DNA of 64,000 nt from Petrosia ficiformis (GCA_947044365.1 OX345639.1:817501-881500), one strand, 5' to 3'; shown: positions 1-21,965, counted from the first letter of the stretch. Program-made: numbers and translations. The notes: generated by a model not told the origin, from the letters alone.

Positions 1-556
1 GTCACTACAAGAGGTCGTCTTTGTGGACTCGATCTCCGGAGTCAAGAACTGGCATGGGACTTGGAAAATAATCCCAAACGAGGTATGAATATTGTTTCAG
101 ATTATACCAATATCACAATTTTTAAATGTAGGTTTAATGTTGTCTATGGCTGTGGACCCATTCCAGAACTGGGTAGCACTTGGAACCAGTCTAGGTTACC
201 ATGTGATATGGGACATGAGATTCCAGCTGCCCATTCGATACTGGCAACACGAAGGACATGGAAACCGTAAGTATTTCCACTAATAGAGTAAGAAAAAGAA
301 TGTAATTAAATTAAATATAGTTTGTAATTATAATATGTATTCTATTCTTTAGCCTATGTTCATCGTATCAATCAATTGAGTGCTCATCCAGGACAGCCTT
401 CCTCTCTTATTTCTGTTGCTAGTGGCAACAATGAGATATCTGTTTGGGATATGGAAACTGCCACACGAAGACAAATGATTTGGGCTAGTCCAACTCAACC
501 ATTTGGTCCAATGACTGATAATGTAAGAGAATTTGACTAATGAAAGATTGTCTGTT

Positions 557-597
<41 letters not shown>

Positions 598-1383
598 CTC
601 AGCAACACTGCAGTGTAAGGTCATTGTATACTTGTGTAATTGGTAACAATCCTGTACTATTTGCTGGTGGATCAGACCGGTTTATCAGGTTATGGAACTT
701 GAATAATTCATCCAGTTGTTCCTGTATAGTCAGACCAGATGGACTAGTTAATAAAATGCTCTTGAAATACAGGTATATGTTTTAGTGTGACAGTAATGAC
801 CACTTTTAGTTATAGTTATAGTTATTTCTAGTTTCTCAAAGCTAAGTTATAGTTATTTATAGTATCGGTTATTGGAAGGTCCTGGGCTCAATCCTCCTGA
901 CTTTTTCAGTTTTCCTTCATAGTAAAGCCTGTCATAGCCTTATGCAATCACTCTTGCATGTCATAGCCAACTAAAACAATATTGGGCTTACTAAAATGTA
1001 ATATAACTAACAAAAAGTACCCCATATTAGTCAATTTCATTTTAGTTGGTAATAGCTTATTGCTGTGGACTTGTAATTTAGTTATAGTTTTTAGTTAACT
1101 ATAAGTCTGTAGTTAAGTAGAACAACACTAGTATTATATTTTTTTATTGTTTCTCAGCTCACAAGTAATAGAAGGAGTGGAAGTATTAAGAGAGCTTAAA
1201 ACAGTTACTAGAACCAGTGTTATTGCTGGGTCTGGTACCGATACATCGCAGACTGAGCCCCATGTTTATTCACATGTTGATTACATTACATCATTAGGGG
1301 TAATTCCATATAAGAATCACCATGTGACTCAACAATTATTAATAAGTGCATCACATGATGGAGTTATAAAACTATGGAAATAA
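1..1383 (+). CDS. PIK3R4: PIK3R4/VPS15 C-terminal WD40 region (5' end outside window)
   Basis: Five exons can be placed: 1-82, 132-266, 353-522, 597-772 and 1158-1383, with GT-AG introns and matching phases. The product begins inside a WD repeat (VTTRGRLCGLDLRSQELAWDL), continues through GTSLGYHVIWDMRFQLPI and ASGNNEISVWDMET, and ends SASHDGVIKLWK plus stop. This is the order and wording of the C-terminal beta-propeller of VPS15, the pseudokinase/WD40 regulatory subunit that holds VPS34 and Beclin-1 together on endosomes and autophagosomes. The kinase-like and HEAT parts lie upstream, outside the window. The acceptor of the fourth exon is preceded by a perfect CT microsatellite that serves as its polypyrimidine tract, and the last intron is largely a MITE. 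Identity comes from remembered vertebrate VPS15; I am confident of the family. Confidence 0.9.
776..1130 (+). mobile_element. MITE family A, copy 1 (TTAGTTATAG-rich)
   Basis: It begins TTTTAGTGTGACAGTAATGA, contains repeated AGTTATAGTTAT blocks, and ends TTAGTTAACTATAA followed by AACAACACTA. The two ends are imperfect inverted repeats (AGTGTTRTTTTAG type). The same ends recur at 46962-47199 and, reversed, at 55963-56130. It fills the last VPS15 intron. No coding capacity is visible. Confidence 0.6.
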
Positions 1384-1691
1384 ATATTAATTAGAGAGTC
1401 TATTTTTGGATATCAAATGTATAAATTACTGTGTAATATAACAAGTTATGTGTTGTACATTTTTGATCACAAAAAATATCGTTGAAATTAATAAATATGA
1501 TAAACGAATTCGATAATATTATAACAAATATCATGTAATTATATCAACCTGTTATTACTACACACGTCGTAGCACTTGGTTAGTTTTTATAAAAACACTT
1601 TCACATTCATTCTTACAACTAGACTAAATTCCTGTGTTTTTATTCTCCTTCACCACCCATTTACTATCTCCTCCGCAACCTTTTCCCGCTG

Positions 1692-1769
1692 CTAGTTTGC
1701 AGCGTCGACTGCCTGGATCCTCTTCCTCCATCGTTTCCTGTCTTGGACATCATCAGGTGTTATCTTCAG
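1692..1769 (-). pseudogene. LINE-type reverse transcriptase C-terminal tail remnant
   Basis: On the minus strand this short stretch reads LKITPDDVQDRKRWRKRIQA, then VDAAN and a stop. The DxxDRxxWRxRI pattern is the usual tail of many non-LTR retrotransposon ORF2 proteins. No other part of an element is visible nearby. It lies in the gap between VPS15 and the beta-helix membrane gene. The rest of 1384-2243 is AT-rich and without recognisable coding sequence. Confidence 0.4.
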
Positions 1770-2243
1770 GATTCCCATTTACTAACAGTAATACATAATT
1801 TTCCATAACATTACGTACATACATAATTCACTTTCCCAATAAAGCTTCATTATCAGAAATTAATGTTTATGTGTAGTAAATGTATATAATTATATATAAT
1901 TATAATTATATATATAATAACATAATATCACTGTCTATGTATTACAATACAATTAGTCCCACTGTCACCTTTAATGTCTATAACATTTAATTTAGCCCTT
2001 AAATTTATGTTATTACTATTTCCTGTTCTTCTGTATATAAGTCATGTCTGTGTTTGCACAACAACATTTTTTATCAATGATACTTGTGTTAATCACTATA
2101 TCATTGTTTGTTAAATACACACATTAATACTACACTATATGTAACCTGTATAATATACAGGTTACATAGAAAGGTCAATTTATTACCTCATTGTAAAAGC
2201 TGTAGGGCCAGATTAAACCAGCACAGCAATATTTTATGGTTAG

Positions 2244-5200
2244 ATGAGTATGGACAAAGAGATATGGAAAATGGCATTTCTTCTCATCCTCTTTCTCTGT
2301 ATGACTGACTCAAAAGAAATCCATGTTTCACAGAATGGTGAGGATAGTGAATCATGTTTATCTGGTACAAGCCCTTGTGAATCATTGAGCTATGTTTCAA
2401 AACACATTGAAAATGATACAACAATAATTCTCGACTCCTCAATAATCCTGAATGATACTGCAGTTTTTAAAAGTGTTCATAATGTAACTATAGTTAGTCG
2501 TGGCCCTGTCATTAATGAGTTGATGTGTGATTGTTTAGAAAACAATGCTGGTGTAGTTTTTGAATCCACTTCAGCAATCAAGCTTTCTAATATAACAATC
2601 AAAGGTTGCAGCGTATTTCGAAATTTCTCTGCCAACGGGGGATACTACAGAGCTGGTGTTATGATAATGAAATGCAATAATGTTGTAATAGAACAAGTTA
2701 ATATAATTAACAGCATAGGGTCAGGAATGGTTTTGAAAAACTCTGTTGGTGATATTGAAATATCAAACTCGATGTTTTCTAACAATTCGCTCCCTTTTAA
2801 CCTCAGTGTTGATTCTCCTAGCAATGACATAGTTCGCGGAGGTTCTGGATTACTGATTCTAGTGGCATCATGTGATGATCTCATTGAAACGACCTGTCAT
2901 GATCTAATCACTAAGACTCGGTATATCATTACGAATTCATCTTACACTTTAAACCAGTTGAATTTAACTGATCTTAAAGACAGTTTGTGGCCTCTAAGCT
3001 ATGGAGGTGGACTGGGAATTATTTTGCAATGGGGTGCCGTAGGGAATATGTTTGTCATTGAAAACACTAGTTTCACAAATAACCAAGCTAGTGTTGGTGG
3101 TGGATTTGTTTACCATTGTCGGGGAAAGTGTTATAATAACATTCTTGAAATAAATAATTGTTTGTTTAACAAAAACACTGAATTTACGTATGCTTTTGGA
3201 GGTGCAGGAGCGGCACTTGGGGCTTCACCGGTATACCCACATGCTGTTCCTTATGGAAACAACTTCAGTATTCAAAATTCAATGTTTAGTGAAAATGATG
3301 GATTTTATGGAGCTGGTGTGCTGATATATGCAGCTACTCAGGATGAGAATGATACGTTTGCCGAAAATATCATGCAATTTAAGAACTGCACTTGGAAGAG
3401 TAATAGAGGTCCGGTCAGTCCTGCTGTAGAAGCAGAACCAGATTTTCTTGGACAAATGGGTGCAATATTTGTCCTCAAACCTGTCTTTGAAGACTGTCAG
3501 TTTATTGACAATCATGTTGTTCCTAGAGATTCTCTTCTTCCTCGATTCCCGTACACTTTTTATAGGCAGGTTGGTGTGTTTTTGATAACTAAACTAACAG
3601 TTTTTTTCAAGGGAACAACTGTATTCAAGGGAAACTCGGGCACAGCATTGTACATCTCAGCAGGCATGGCTATTTTCATGAATGAAGCAACCACTTTGTT
3701 TCAAGAAAATTCCGGAGAGAAAGGTGGTGCTGTGGCTCTAGTTGGGTTTTCTAATATTCGATTTTGGAATAATACTGAGTTTCGATTCATAGACAATCAT
3801 GCCAGTTTTATTGGTGGAGCTATATATGTCTTGAGCATAGATCAACACCTTTTCTTTACATCTCATACTTGTTTCATAGAATATGCAGACCCAGCAGTCC
3901 CTATACAGGATATTAATGTAAGTTTTATATTTGAAGGAAACGTAGCTGATTCTGGACTTGCTGATTCAATGTTTATCACAGCAGTCAATCCGTGCCGATT
4001 TGCATGCTTAAAATATAACATTGAAATACCATCTCCTAAAGAAACATTTGGTAATGGCAGTTGTATAGCTAAGTTCTACTACGCTGATCCAAGTAGGAAT
4101 CATATTGCTTTTGAAGGGACTGTATTCAATGTTTCTGATACTCCTCCACTACAGATTATACCAGGTCTGAAGTATAAGTTGCCTTTGAAAATCTTAGATG
4201 ATTTTGGTGAAGATGTTACTCGTATCACTGTTTCTCAATCTAATACAACAACACAAAATATTTCTATTGATTCTGCATACGATTTTATTGCAAATAATAG
4301 CATAGAGCTTTTTGGTTACTCTAAGGAAGTTGGTAATCTCACACTATCTGCTCTTGGCTTTCATGGAACATCAGTTAATTTACCAGTCACTCTCTCTGCC
4401 TGTCCACCTGGGTTTGTAATTATCAGAAATTCTGATGAAACAGTCAGTTGTACATGCTCAGCTAGTCAGCACCTGTATAATGGGATAGTGAGTTGTGAGC
4501 AAACAGCTCTCATTTCTCCTGGTTACTGGGTTGGGTATATTGCCGAAGGAGAAGTAAATGAAACTAATTTGTATACAGCTGACTGCCCAGCAGGTTTGTG
4601 CCAGTATAATGGACAAGTAAGTGGAAATGATAGGTATTATCATTTGATATCTAACGCCTCTAAAGAACATTTAGAAGAATTTGTATGTGTATCACACAGA
4701 TATGGAACTTTGTGTGGAGAATGTGAAGATGGATATTCAGTATACTTCCACTCACCAACTGAATTTTGTGGGAAAAGTGACTTGTGCAGTTTTGGACCTC
4801 TGTTGTATGTCCTAAGTGAGCTATTACCAATTACTGTTCTGTTTATAGTTATATTATGGTTTGGTATTAGTCTTACCACAGGTCTGGCTTACAGTATAGT
4901 CTTTATGGTCCAGATATTACAAGCCATGATAATCAGTGTTAATGGTTCTGTTCGATTTGATCCCAAATTTCTGCAAGATATTCGCATTATAATTTATAAT
5001 TCGTTGAATCTTGATTTTTTTGATATTGATGAACTATCATTCTGTTTGTGGTCTGGAGCTGGTACTCTTGACATGATAACGATGAAGTATGTCTCTGTTG
5101 TATTTGCAATGAGTTTAGTATTGCTATTTGTCATAGTAGTTAACAATTGTTCATATCGTTTGACTGGAAAATATTGTCCTCGACGAAGTTCAACCAGCCA

Positions 5201-5534
5201 TACAGCTGTTCAAGGCCTCACTTCATTTTTAGTTATCTGTTATTTCCAGTGTGCACGTACAACATTTCTTATTCTCAACAGAGAAATACCGCACGGTATT
5301 AGAGGGAAATCATATGATAATGTAGTGTTTTGGAATGGAAATATCAAATACTTTACCAGCAGACACTTGACGTATGCAATACCAGCTTTAGTATGTCTTC
5401 TAATAATTACAATTCCACTGCCATTACTTCTGGTTCTTGATCAACTCATCATCAAATTAAAGAATCTAAAATCTCCCTTCGATCTCAATTTATCTTCAAA
5501 TATCAACCTTGGACAGTTTTTCATAATAAAATGA
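2244..5534 (+). CDS. Beta-helix (Chlamydia outer-membrane-type repeat) multi-pass membrane protein, main part
   Basis: An unbroken 1096-codon frame. The N-terminus has a signal peptide (MAFLLILFLCMTDS). Residues about 30-560 hold right-handed beta-helix repeats of the FxxNxxxxGGA type (FTNNQASVGGGFVYHC, FSENDGFYGAGVLIY, FQENSGEKGGAVAL, FIDNHASFIGGAIY) with many N-glycosylation sequons. A cysteine-rich segment follows (about 718-845, with CPPGF, PGYWVGY, YGTLCGECEDGYSVY). Four hydrophobic helices start near residue 850. The frame stops abruptly after the fourth, and the rest of the membrane domain continues at once in another frame (next entry). The architecture suggests a cell-surface protein with an extracellular beta-solenoid; the function is unknown. 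It has no introns although all its neighbours are intron-rich. I recall such genes as expanded in sponges, which is family memory and not a search result. Confidence 0.8.
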   Translation: MSMDKEIWKMAFLLILFLCMTDSKEIHVSQNGEDSESCLSGTSPCESLSYVSKHIENDTTIILDSSIILNDTAVFKSVHNVTIVSRGPVINELMCDCLENNAGVVFESTSAIKLSNITIKGCSVFRNFSANGGYYRAGVMIMKCNNVVIEQVNIINSIGSGMVLKNSVGDIEISNSMFSNNSLPFNLSVDSPSNDIVRGGSGLLILVASCDDLIETTCHDLITKTRYIITNSSYTLNQLNLTDLKDSLWPLSYGGGLGIILQWGAVGNMFVIENTSFTNNQASVGGGFVYHCRGKCYNNILEINNCLFNKNTEFTYAFGGAGAALGASPVYPHAVPYGNNFSIQNSMFSENDGFYGAGVLIYAATQDENDTFAENIMQFKNCTWKSNRGPVSPAVEAEPDFLGQMGAIFVLKPVFEDCQFIDNHVVPRDSLLPRFPYTFYRQVGVFLITKLTVFFKGTTVFKGNSGTALYISAGMAIFMNEATTLFQENSGEKGGAVALVGFSNIRFWNNTEFRFIDNHASFIGGAIYVLSIDQHLFFTSHTCFIEYADPAVPIQDINVSFIFEGNVADSGLADSMFITAVNPCRFACLKYNIEIPSPKETFGNGSCIAKFYYADPSRNHIAFEGTVFNVSDTPPLQIIPGLKYKLPLKILDDFGEDVTRITVSQSNTTTQNISIDSAYDFIANNSIELFGYSKEVGNLTLSALGFHGTSVNLPVTLSACPPGFVIIRNSDETVSCTCSASQHLYNGIVSCEQTALISPGYWVGYIAEGEVNETNLYTADCPAGLCQYNGQVSGNDRYYHLISNASKEHLEEFVCVSHRYGTLCGECEDGYSVYFHSPTEFCGKSDLCSFGPLLYVLSELLPITVLFIVILWFGISLTTGLAYSIVFMVQILQAMIISVNGSVRFDPKFLQDIRIIIYNSLNLDFFDIDELSFCLWSGAGTLDMITMKYVSVVFAMSLVLLFVIVVNNCSYRLTGKYCPRRSSTSHTAVQGLTSFLVICYFQCARTTFLILNREIPHGIRGKSYDNVVFWNGNIKYFTSRHLTYAIPALVCLLIITIPLPLLLVLDQLIIKLKNLKSPFDLNLSSNINLGQFFIIK

Positions 5535-6094
5535 AACCATTATTGGACTCATTTCAAGGTTGTTTTAGAGACGAGTATCGATACTTTGCGGGATTATTTT
5601 TTGTTTATCGGATTATAGTATTAATTTTACTTGTTGGAGCTTCAACAGCTGTTCAGTACTTTTTCTTATTGGAAACATTTCTAGTCATTGTGCTTACAAT
5701 TCAGGCATTGATTCAACCATTTCGTAGGAAAATCCACAACATATTGGCTGTCCTTGTGTTTTGTAATATGGCAATCATTAATGCTCTTACTGTACGAATA
5801 TATACTGTAATTTCAACCATGGGATATACTTTGGAAGCAATTTTCCTTCAATGGATACAGTTGATTTTGATTTACGCCCCACTATTGAGTGTATTTGTGT
5901 GGATGATGTATCGAATATATCGGTACTGTCATGACAAGCCTGGAGTTTCCAATGAGATTAACGATGATGACTATCTTGCATTCAATGAAGACTTCCCCGA
6001 GGAACTCTTTCAACGAAGTCAGGAAAAAAACAAACAAAAAAATTTGGTTACAGGAAAGTCAGAAAATTCATACACTCAAGATAGCAGTACATAA
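5531..6094 (+). CDS. C-terminal membrane domain of the same beta-helix protein, in the -1 frame
   Basis: This 187-codon frame starts at an ATG that overlaps the stop of the upstream frame (ATGA). It begins MKPLLDSFQGCFRDEYRYFA, a conserved-looking juxtamembrane block, and carries four more hydrophobic helices (FFVYRIIVLILLVGAS, TFLVIVLTIQALI, LAVLVFCNMAIINAL, WIQLILIYAPLLSVFVWMM), then a polar tail ending SYTQDSST. The frame is open upstream of the ATG too, back through PWTVFHNK, so the two frames overlap by some tens of codons. I read this as the second half of one eight-helix protein rather than a separate gene. A one-base assembly error, a real frameshift mutation, a tiny intron or programmed -1 frameshifting could each explain it. 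Confidence 0.65.
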   Translation: MKPLLDSFQGCFRDEYRYFAGLFFVYRIIVLILLVGASTAVQYFFLLETFLVIVLTIQALIQPFRRKIHNILAVLVFCNMAIINALTVRIYTVISTMGYTLEAIFLQWIQLILIYAPLLSVFVWMMYRIYRYCHDKPGVSNEINDDDYLAFNEDFPEELFQRSQEKNKQKNLVTGKSENSYTQDSST

Positions 6095-6201
6095 AAAACA
6101 TATTTGTGTTTAATTATGTTATAGTGTGATGTATATTGTGTGTGTTCAAATTTAGTGCAAATTGTTAATTTTTTATCAAATTTTGAATTATCATTGTAAA
6201 C

Positions 6202-17004
<10,803 letters not shown>

Positions 17005-17268
17005 TTTGAGTTATTGTGTGTTTGTTACCATGACAGATGACAGTTGCCATGGCCGTTTCTATATATTATTATAAATTATCATGCTCGTTACTATGGCAAT
17101 GAATGTATTCTCACTTAGCTATGTTATTAAAAAATGCTATAACCACTTGAAATTTGATTACAATACATAAAGCTTGTATCCAGCTTAAATCATAAATTCC
17201 TTGTACTCATTTATGTGTCTTTGTGTGTATGTAGTAATATTGAGTGAACCTCAAAGTGTTTGGTATAT

Positions 17269-17484
17269 ATGTGCACTGGTAACTATGGCAACAATTATCT
17301 TCAAGTTGTGAGGTTTAAGCGTCCTCTACTCCAGAGGTTGATTTCTTTGATAATTAATTTTGAACATTGTGTAACATGGTATCTTAACGAAATGCCTATG
17401 ACTGAAAAAAATGAATTGATTGAAAAATCTCCTGAATATTTCGTAGTTCCAGAAGTATCAAAAGGAATTTATGACTTCTGTTAA
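17269..17484 (+). other. Small open frame between RTEL1 and TMTC, unrecognised
   Basis: An open frame from ATG 17269 encodes about 71 residues. It includes INFEHCVTWYLNEMPMTEKN and SPEYFVVPEVSKGIYDFC, and its composition is protein-like rather than repeat-derived. No splice partner or family is recognised. It could be a small gene, a decayed fragment or chance. It lies in the 0.7 kb between the 3' ends of two convergent genes. Confidence 0.2.
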
Positions 17485-17737
17485 TAAGATGATAATTCAA
17501 ATATGATAAACAGGATGTTGCTTTCAGGACTATATAAAGAAATTTGCTTCAAACCTTACCAAGTAATTCTCTGATGCATATGGATAAATACACACACTCA
17601 CTTTAAATAACAGAAGATTACATGGAGTTTTCCAAGCCAAATATCCCCAAAAGAAGGATGGTTGTGCATGATCTACACTACAGTATGTACTAGTCAATTA
17701 TACGAATGAGAATACAAACAATAAAAATAGAAAACGA

Positions 17738-20700
17738 CTATTGTTTTTTCTGGTTTTTGTAAAATTCAATAACTTTTAAGTTGTTTAATGCACCATGATG
17801 TCGTGGGTTGAGTTTAAGTGCATATTTTAAGTTTTCTTCAGCTTCTTTAATTCTTCCCATCTTGTACAGAAGAGTCCCTATAGTGATAAGATAAGCTTGA
17901 TGTAAGTAATCATAATTATACATATCAGACAATATAATTGATTATTTATATGATAATCAATGTTATGATGTACTTCCTTGCACCCATTCCTATAAATATT
18001 GATGATGGAGAGGATATGCAATTCATCAACACAATCAAGAACCTTCTGCAGCTCCACAAAAAATCTTAACAGGATTAGGACCATCAAAGAAACCCAAGAG
18101 TACTTTGAAATCACAGCTCAGAATTCTGAAGTGGACCACTCAGAGCCCTGGTCTGCATTCCTGTTCTATTTCTTAAAAGAACAAGACAATGTATTCCTTT
18201 TTATTAATAGGACACAAGACAATGTATTCCTCTATTAATATAACAAGACAATGTATTCATGTTCTATTAATAGGACAAGACAATGTACTCCTGTTCTATT
18301 AATAGAACAAGACCATGTACCTCTGTTCTATTAATAGAACAATTAGTTACAGAGGTATACAATATAAACTGATTCCTGGCCAATATAATTATAATATCAT
18401 GAGTACCGAGGTTGAAGTACGCTTCAGTATAATTTGGATTCAATTCCATAGCTTTTCTAAACATCTTCTCTGACTCTTCAAGTCTATTATTCTCACCATA
18501 AAGACTAGCTACATGATAATTAATTTTAATACATTGTTATGTGCACAGACATCAATATAATATAGTTACCTAAATTATTATATGTCATTGGTTGATCAGG
18601 ATTGAGTTCTAATGATTCTAGAAATCTCTTCTCAGCAAAATCGTGTCGACCTGTAACCATGGAGATGTAGCATATGATTTGGTCTGTAGATCTTTTCATA
18701 CAAGGTACCTAGTCTGAAGTATGTGGTTGCTAGATTGTTTAGTGTCTTGCTGTACATTTGTGGGTAGCTAATTGCTTTCTCAAAACTAAAAGGCAGTAGA
18801 AATCATTCAAGTTATGAATAGAAGTGAAGTTATGTAGGATTAACCATCCTAAAGGTGTTTATAAACTGATGAAGTCCACAGACTACCGTCTTCTATACAC
18901 ATATGTGTATGTGTGGTTGGTCATTCCCATCAAAAAATTCCTTGATTGATAGGCAATCTTTTATTTAAGGAGGCAGTGTGGTGTAGTGGTTAGAGCTTGG
19001 GTCTCTTGATTGTAAGGTCAGTGGTTCTGGTTCTGCTTTCGGCATGTTGTTTCCTGGAAGGAGAGTGTTCGTCTTTCTGTGGACTTCATCAGTTTAATTT
19101 AAATAGTAGATTCTACATAGCTCTCCCATACTTCTTTGCTGCCCCTTCGTAATCTCCCATTTCTGATAACAAGTTACCATAATTAAAATATACTTCTGAG
19201 TAATCAGGTTCAACCTCTATTGCTTTCTAAAATAAGAAGGAGGAAGAACAACATGTAAATTATATGAGTTAGGCAGTAATGTAGTATTATGTATATGCAT
19301 TCTCTGTGGTATACATGTATATATCAGGGTGGGAATAAGGCATAATGTTGCAAAGCCTTGCGTTGTGATAAATTCTGAAAACTGATTGGTCAAATGCAAC
19401 ACAGCTAATGAAAAAGAATCAGATCGTATCATTGCGTTACATTGCATCTGATGACGTTGAAGGAAGCATATTGTGTTTACAATACAATGCATTAATGCAA
19501 CACAAAGAAACGCAAGCCTCTGTGTCATTATGTGAACCAGCCATAAGCCTACAACATCTGCTTGGTCACTAATACAAAGCTAGAAAATTAGTCTTAGAAT
19601 TCACAGTAACATCAAAGTCTGCTGTGTGTGCATTAGGCTAATTTTGATGCTCCAGTGAGTACTGGAGCTTCCAGAATAATGTATTATTGATTGCGATGTA
19701 CATTATCATACTCTTCTGTCTTACTAAGTAATGCTTTTTGGACTTTTCCAATTGTTCAGCTGATTTCAACTCCATGGCATAATTATTTTGCAGTTTGACA
19801 TTCTTTGGGTTCACATTTATACCAGATTCAAAGAGAGACAAATCAGACTTCCAATCCTTTGCAAAGATGAGAGAGAAATAAGTGAAGAAAAATGGTAAAT
19901 TGAGAAATAAACTTACCCAATTTCTTGAGATTGTTTTTATACTCATAATCAATATTAAATATATCAACATTGCATAGACAAGTTTCTAAAATTCACTATT
20001 ATGAAGAATATATTTTATATTTTCATTTTTTTTTACTTTTTTTCCTGTGAATTGAGTGATTTTCTTAGCTCCTATAACAACTAGCATACAGAATCCAGTA
20101 CTGGGTACATATAGTATCCTACAGTACAGTATAAGAATAATGTGTCTATTAAATATTATGACATACATATATACTATGACATAAATAGATATACCATAAC
20201 ATAAATAGATATACTATAATGCAGATAGATACACTATGATGTAGATAGATATACTATGACGTAGATAGATATGAAGTATAAAGTTTATAATTGTCCTTCA
20301 GTATAGGTGTATGTAACTATAATCTGGTTCTGCTATCTTAATCATGTTCAAATCACCATGCATAAAATCAGTTCTGTATCCCACAAATACAACAAGGTAT
20401 ATAAATATATATAGTATCCTACATGTATTTAAATTTCAAATAAATCAAGTTTGATTTTATTTACCTTTCAGCTATTACGAATCCAACTTTAATAATTATT
20501 CCAGTTGAAGGTAAGAATGGTATTAACATGAATGAAAGTGACATTCCAACAGGCACACGATACCTATACAAACAAGTAGTAGGAAGACTGTGCATGGAAT
20601 AGCTGCATTCCCAGACTTGCCGAAGTCTGGGAATGAGACCATGCATAGACTTACCTTTCTGATTTTAGAGTGTATAAAGATAGCATTGTGATACTCAGGT

Positions 20701-21965
20701 ATAACAACACTGACCAAATGTTTCTGATATCATGGAATGTCTGTACAATTGGAATGCTCCCAAGTGACCAATCACAGCACAGTGGAGATGGTGCCAACAG
20801 TAACCACACATTCCATGCATATATGTTACTGAAACTTAATATTCTGCATATCACATTTTTAGATAAAATATTTGACAATTATTATTTTTTATTTAATACC
20901 TGACAGTTCTGTTTGGATGAAAGGCTGCTTTCATTTCCTCTGGTTTAAAGATTGGTTCTCCACCATAATTCATAGCAAGTCTGAACCAAATTAGAGCTAT
21001 GCCTGATATAATCAGCAGTCCTGATTAGCAGAGAGAAATAATGATTGAAAGAAAAGAATTAATTGAAATTACCTATTCGTTGTCCCAAATGAAATTTAGA
21101 CAGGTGAATTCCTCTATTTACTGTTTTTGTCTCTGCTCTTAAATGCATACCTCCACCATTTCTCACCACTTCCTCATGTTCTTGAAACTTCCATATTGTA
21201 GACCAATGAAGGAGTACATCGTAACCTACACATATTCCCAGTATGGTTATCCCTGGTTCTTTGCTCAGCATTGAACAAGTTGCTAGTAACACAGTTAGAA
21301 GTAGATACATCCATTGTTTCATCAATGTAAGTTGCTTAACAGCTTTCACATATGCAAGAAAAGAAAGAAAGAAGAATACTGCGGAAAGGAGCTCTGCCCG
21401 ACCGACAACACTTGCAACCTGCAAAGACAAGGTATTGAAATGATTGTTGTAAGACTGTTATTATCACAGTGATGGATAAAAATAGTGCTATTGGACTTAC
21501 AGATTCGGTATGGATGCTGTGAGTTGTGAAAAGTAAAGCTGCAAATGTTGGCCATTCACCTGTTTCACCTAACACAGTTTCAACAACCAGCAAAAATAGC
21601 CAAGATGCTAGCATATTGAATAGTACATTCACTAAGTGATAACTGTATGAACTAAGTCCTGTAATGTAGTGATTTAGATATCTGTATGTGAGTACTGTGA
21701 GAGGTCTGTATGACTTATGGCTCTCCTTTCTCCACATTGGCCCACCCCAAAAATCATGATAAAACAATTCCCATAAGGATGTCTTCTCAACGTCTAAATC
21801 ATCATTCGTCAAAATTGCACGATGATCATCAAATACGAAATCACATTCCAAACAGTTGAAGTAGATAGTGGAAGAAACTACTGCAACAAGAATGAAGGAG
21901 AGGCTTCTTTGCATTATGCAGCTTTGCAGGCCCACGAGAGGTGGGGCTGGTCTGAGCATGCGCAA
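17738..21965 (-). CDS. TMTC: TMTC-family ER O-mannosyltransferase with TPR repeats
   Basis: Thirteen exons on the minus strand: 21501-21965, 21073-21418, 20900-21020, 20655-20843, 20465-20563, 20037-20119, 19917-19985, 19725-19856, 19117-19226, 18710-18785, 18570-18650, 18407-18508, 17738-17877 (borders good to a few bases). The N-terminus has a membrane segment followed by DFVFDDHRAILTNDDL, SHKSYRPLTVLTYRY and HSIHTESVASVVGRAELLSA, the luminal DD and PIHTExVAxxxGRAxxL-type signature of TMTC proteins. Further helices carry the TMTC-conserved IYAWNVWLLL and GFVIAER/ILYVPSTGFC. TPR units follow (KAIEVEPDYSEVYFNYGNLL, KAMELNPNYTEAYFNLGT, YALKLNPRHHGALNNLKVIE). TMTC1-4 transfer mannose to cadherins in the ER; which subtype this is cannot be told. 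ATGs at 21965 and 21911 (MQRSLSFILVAVV) are both possible starts. Confidence 0.88.
18150..18345 (+). repeat. Tandem repeat (TTAATAGAACAAGACAATGT units)
   Basis: Five or six imperfect units of about 35-40 bp with the cores CCTGTTCTATTAATAG and ACAAGACAATGTA, in the last TMTC intron. Confidence 0.8.
18966..19095 (+). mobile_element. tRNA-like SINE, copy 1
   Basis: Starts AGGAGGCAGTGTGGTGTAGT with an A-box-like GGTTAGAGC and, about 35 bp on, a B-box-like GGTCAGTGGTTCTGGTTC. A second copy in the opposite orientation lies at 56235-56345. It lies in a TMTC intron. A real tRNA is excluded because no cloverleaf acceptor stem closes. Confidence 0.65.
20590..20650. repeat. Palindromic hairpin (MITE-like)
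   Basis: The arms CATTCCCAGACTT (20606-20618) and AAGTCTGGGAATG (20623-20635) flank a 4-base loop. The outer bases TGCATGG and CCATGCA continue the pairing imperfectly. It lies just after the donor-side boundary of TMTC exon 20655-20843. A related but imperfect palindrome with GAATGAGTCTGG occurs at 51534-51582. Confidence 0.7.

Noticed and set aside
17999..18238. 79-codon plus-strand frame MMMERICNSSTQ
   Set aside because: It lies in the last TMTC intron and runs into a tandem repeat; no splice sites or family recognised.
18966..19095. Possible tRNA gene
   Set aside because: A- and B-box-like motifs are present but no acceptor stem or clean anticodon arm can be folded, and a second dispersed copy exists; called a SINE.
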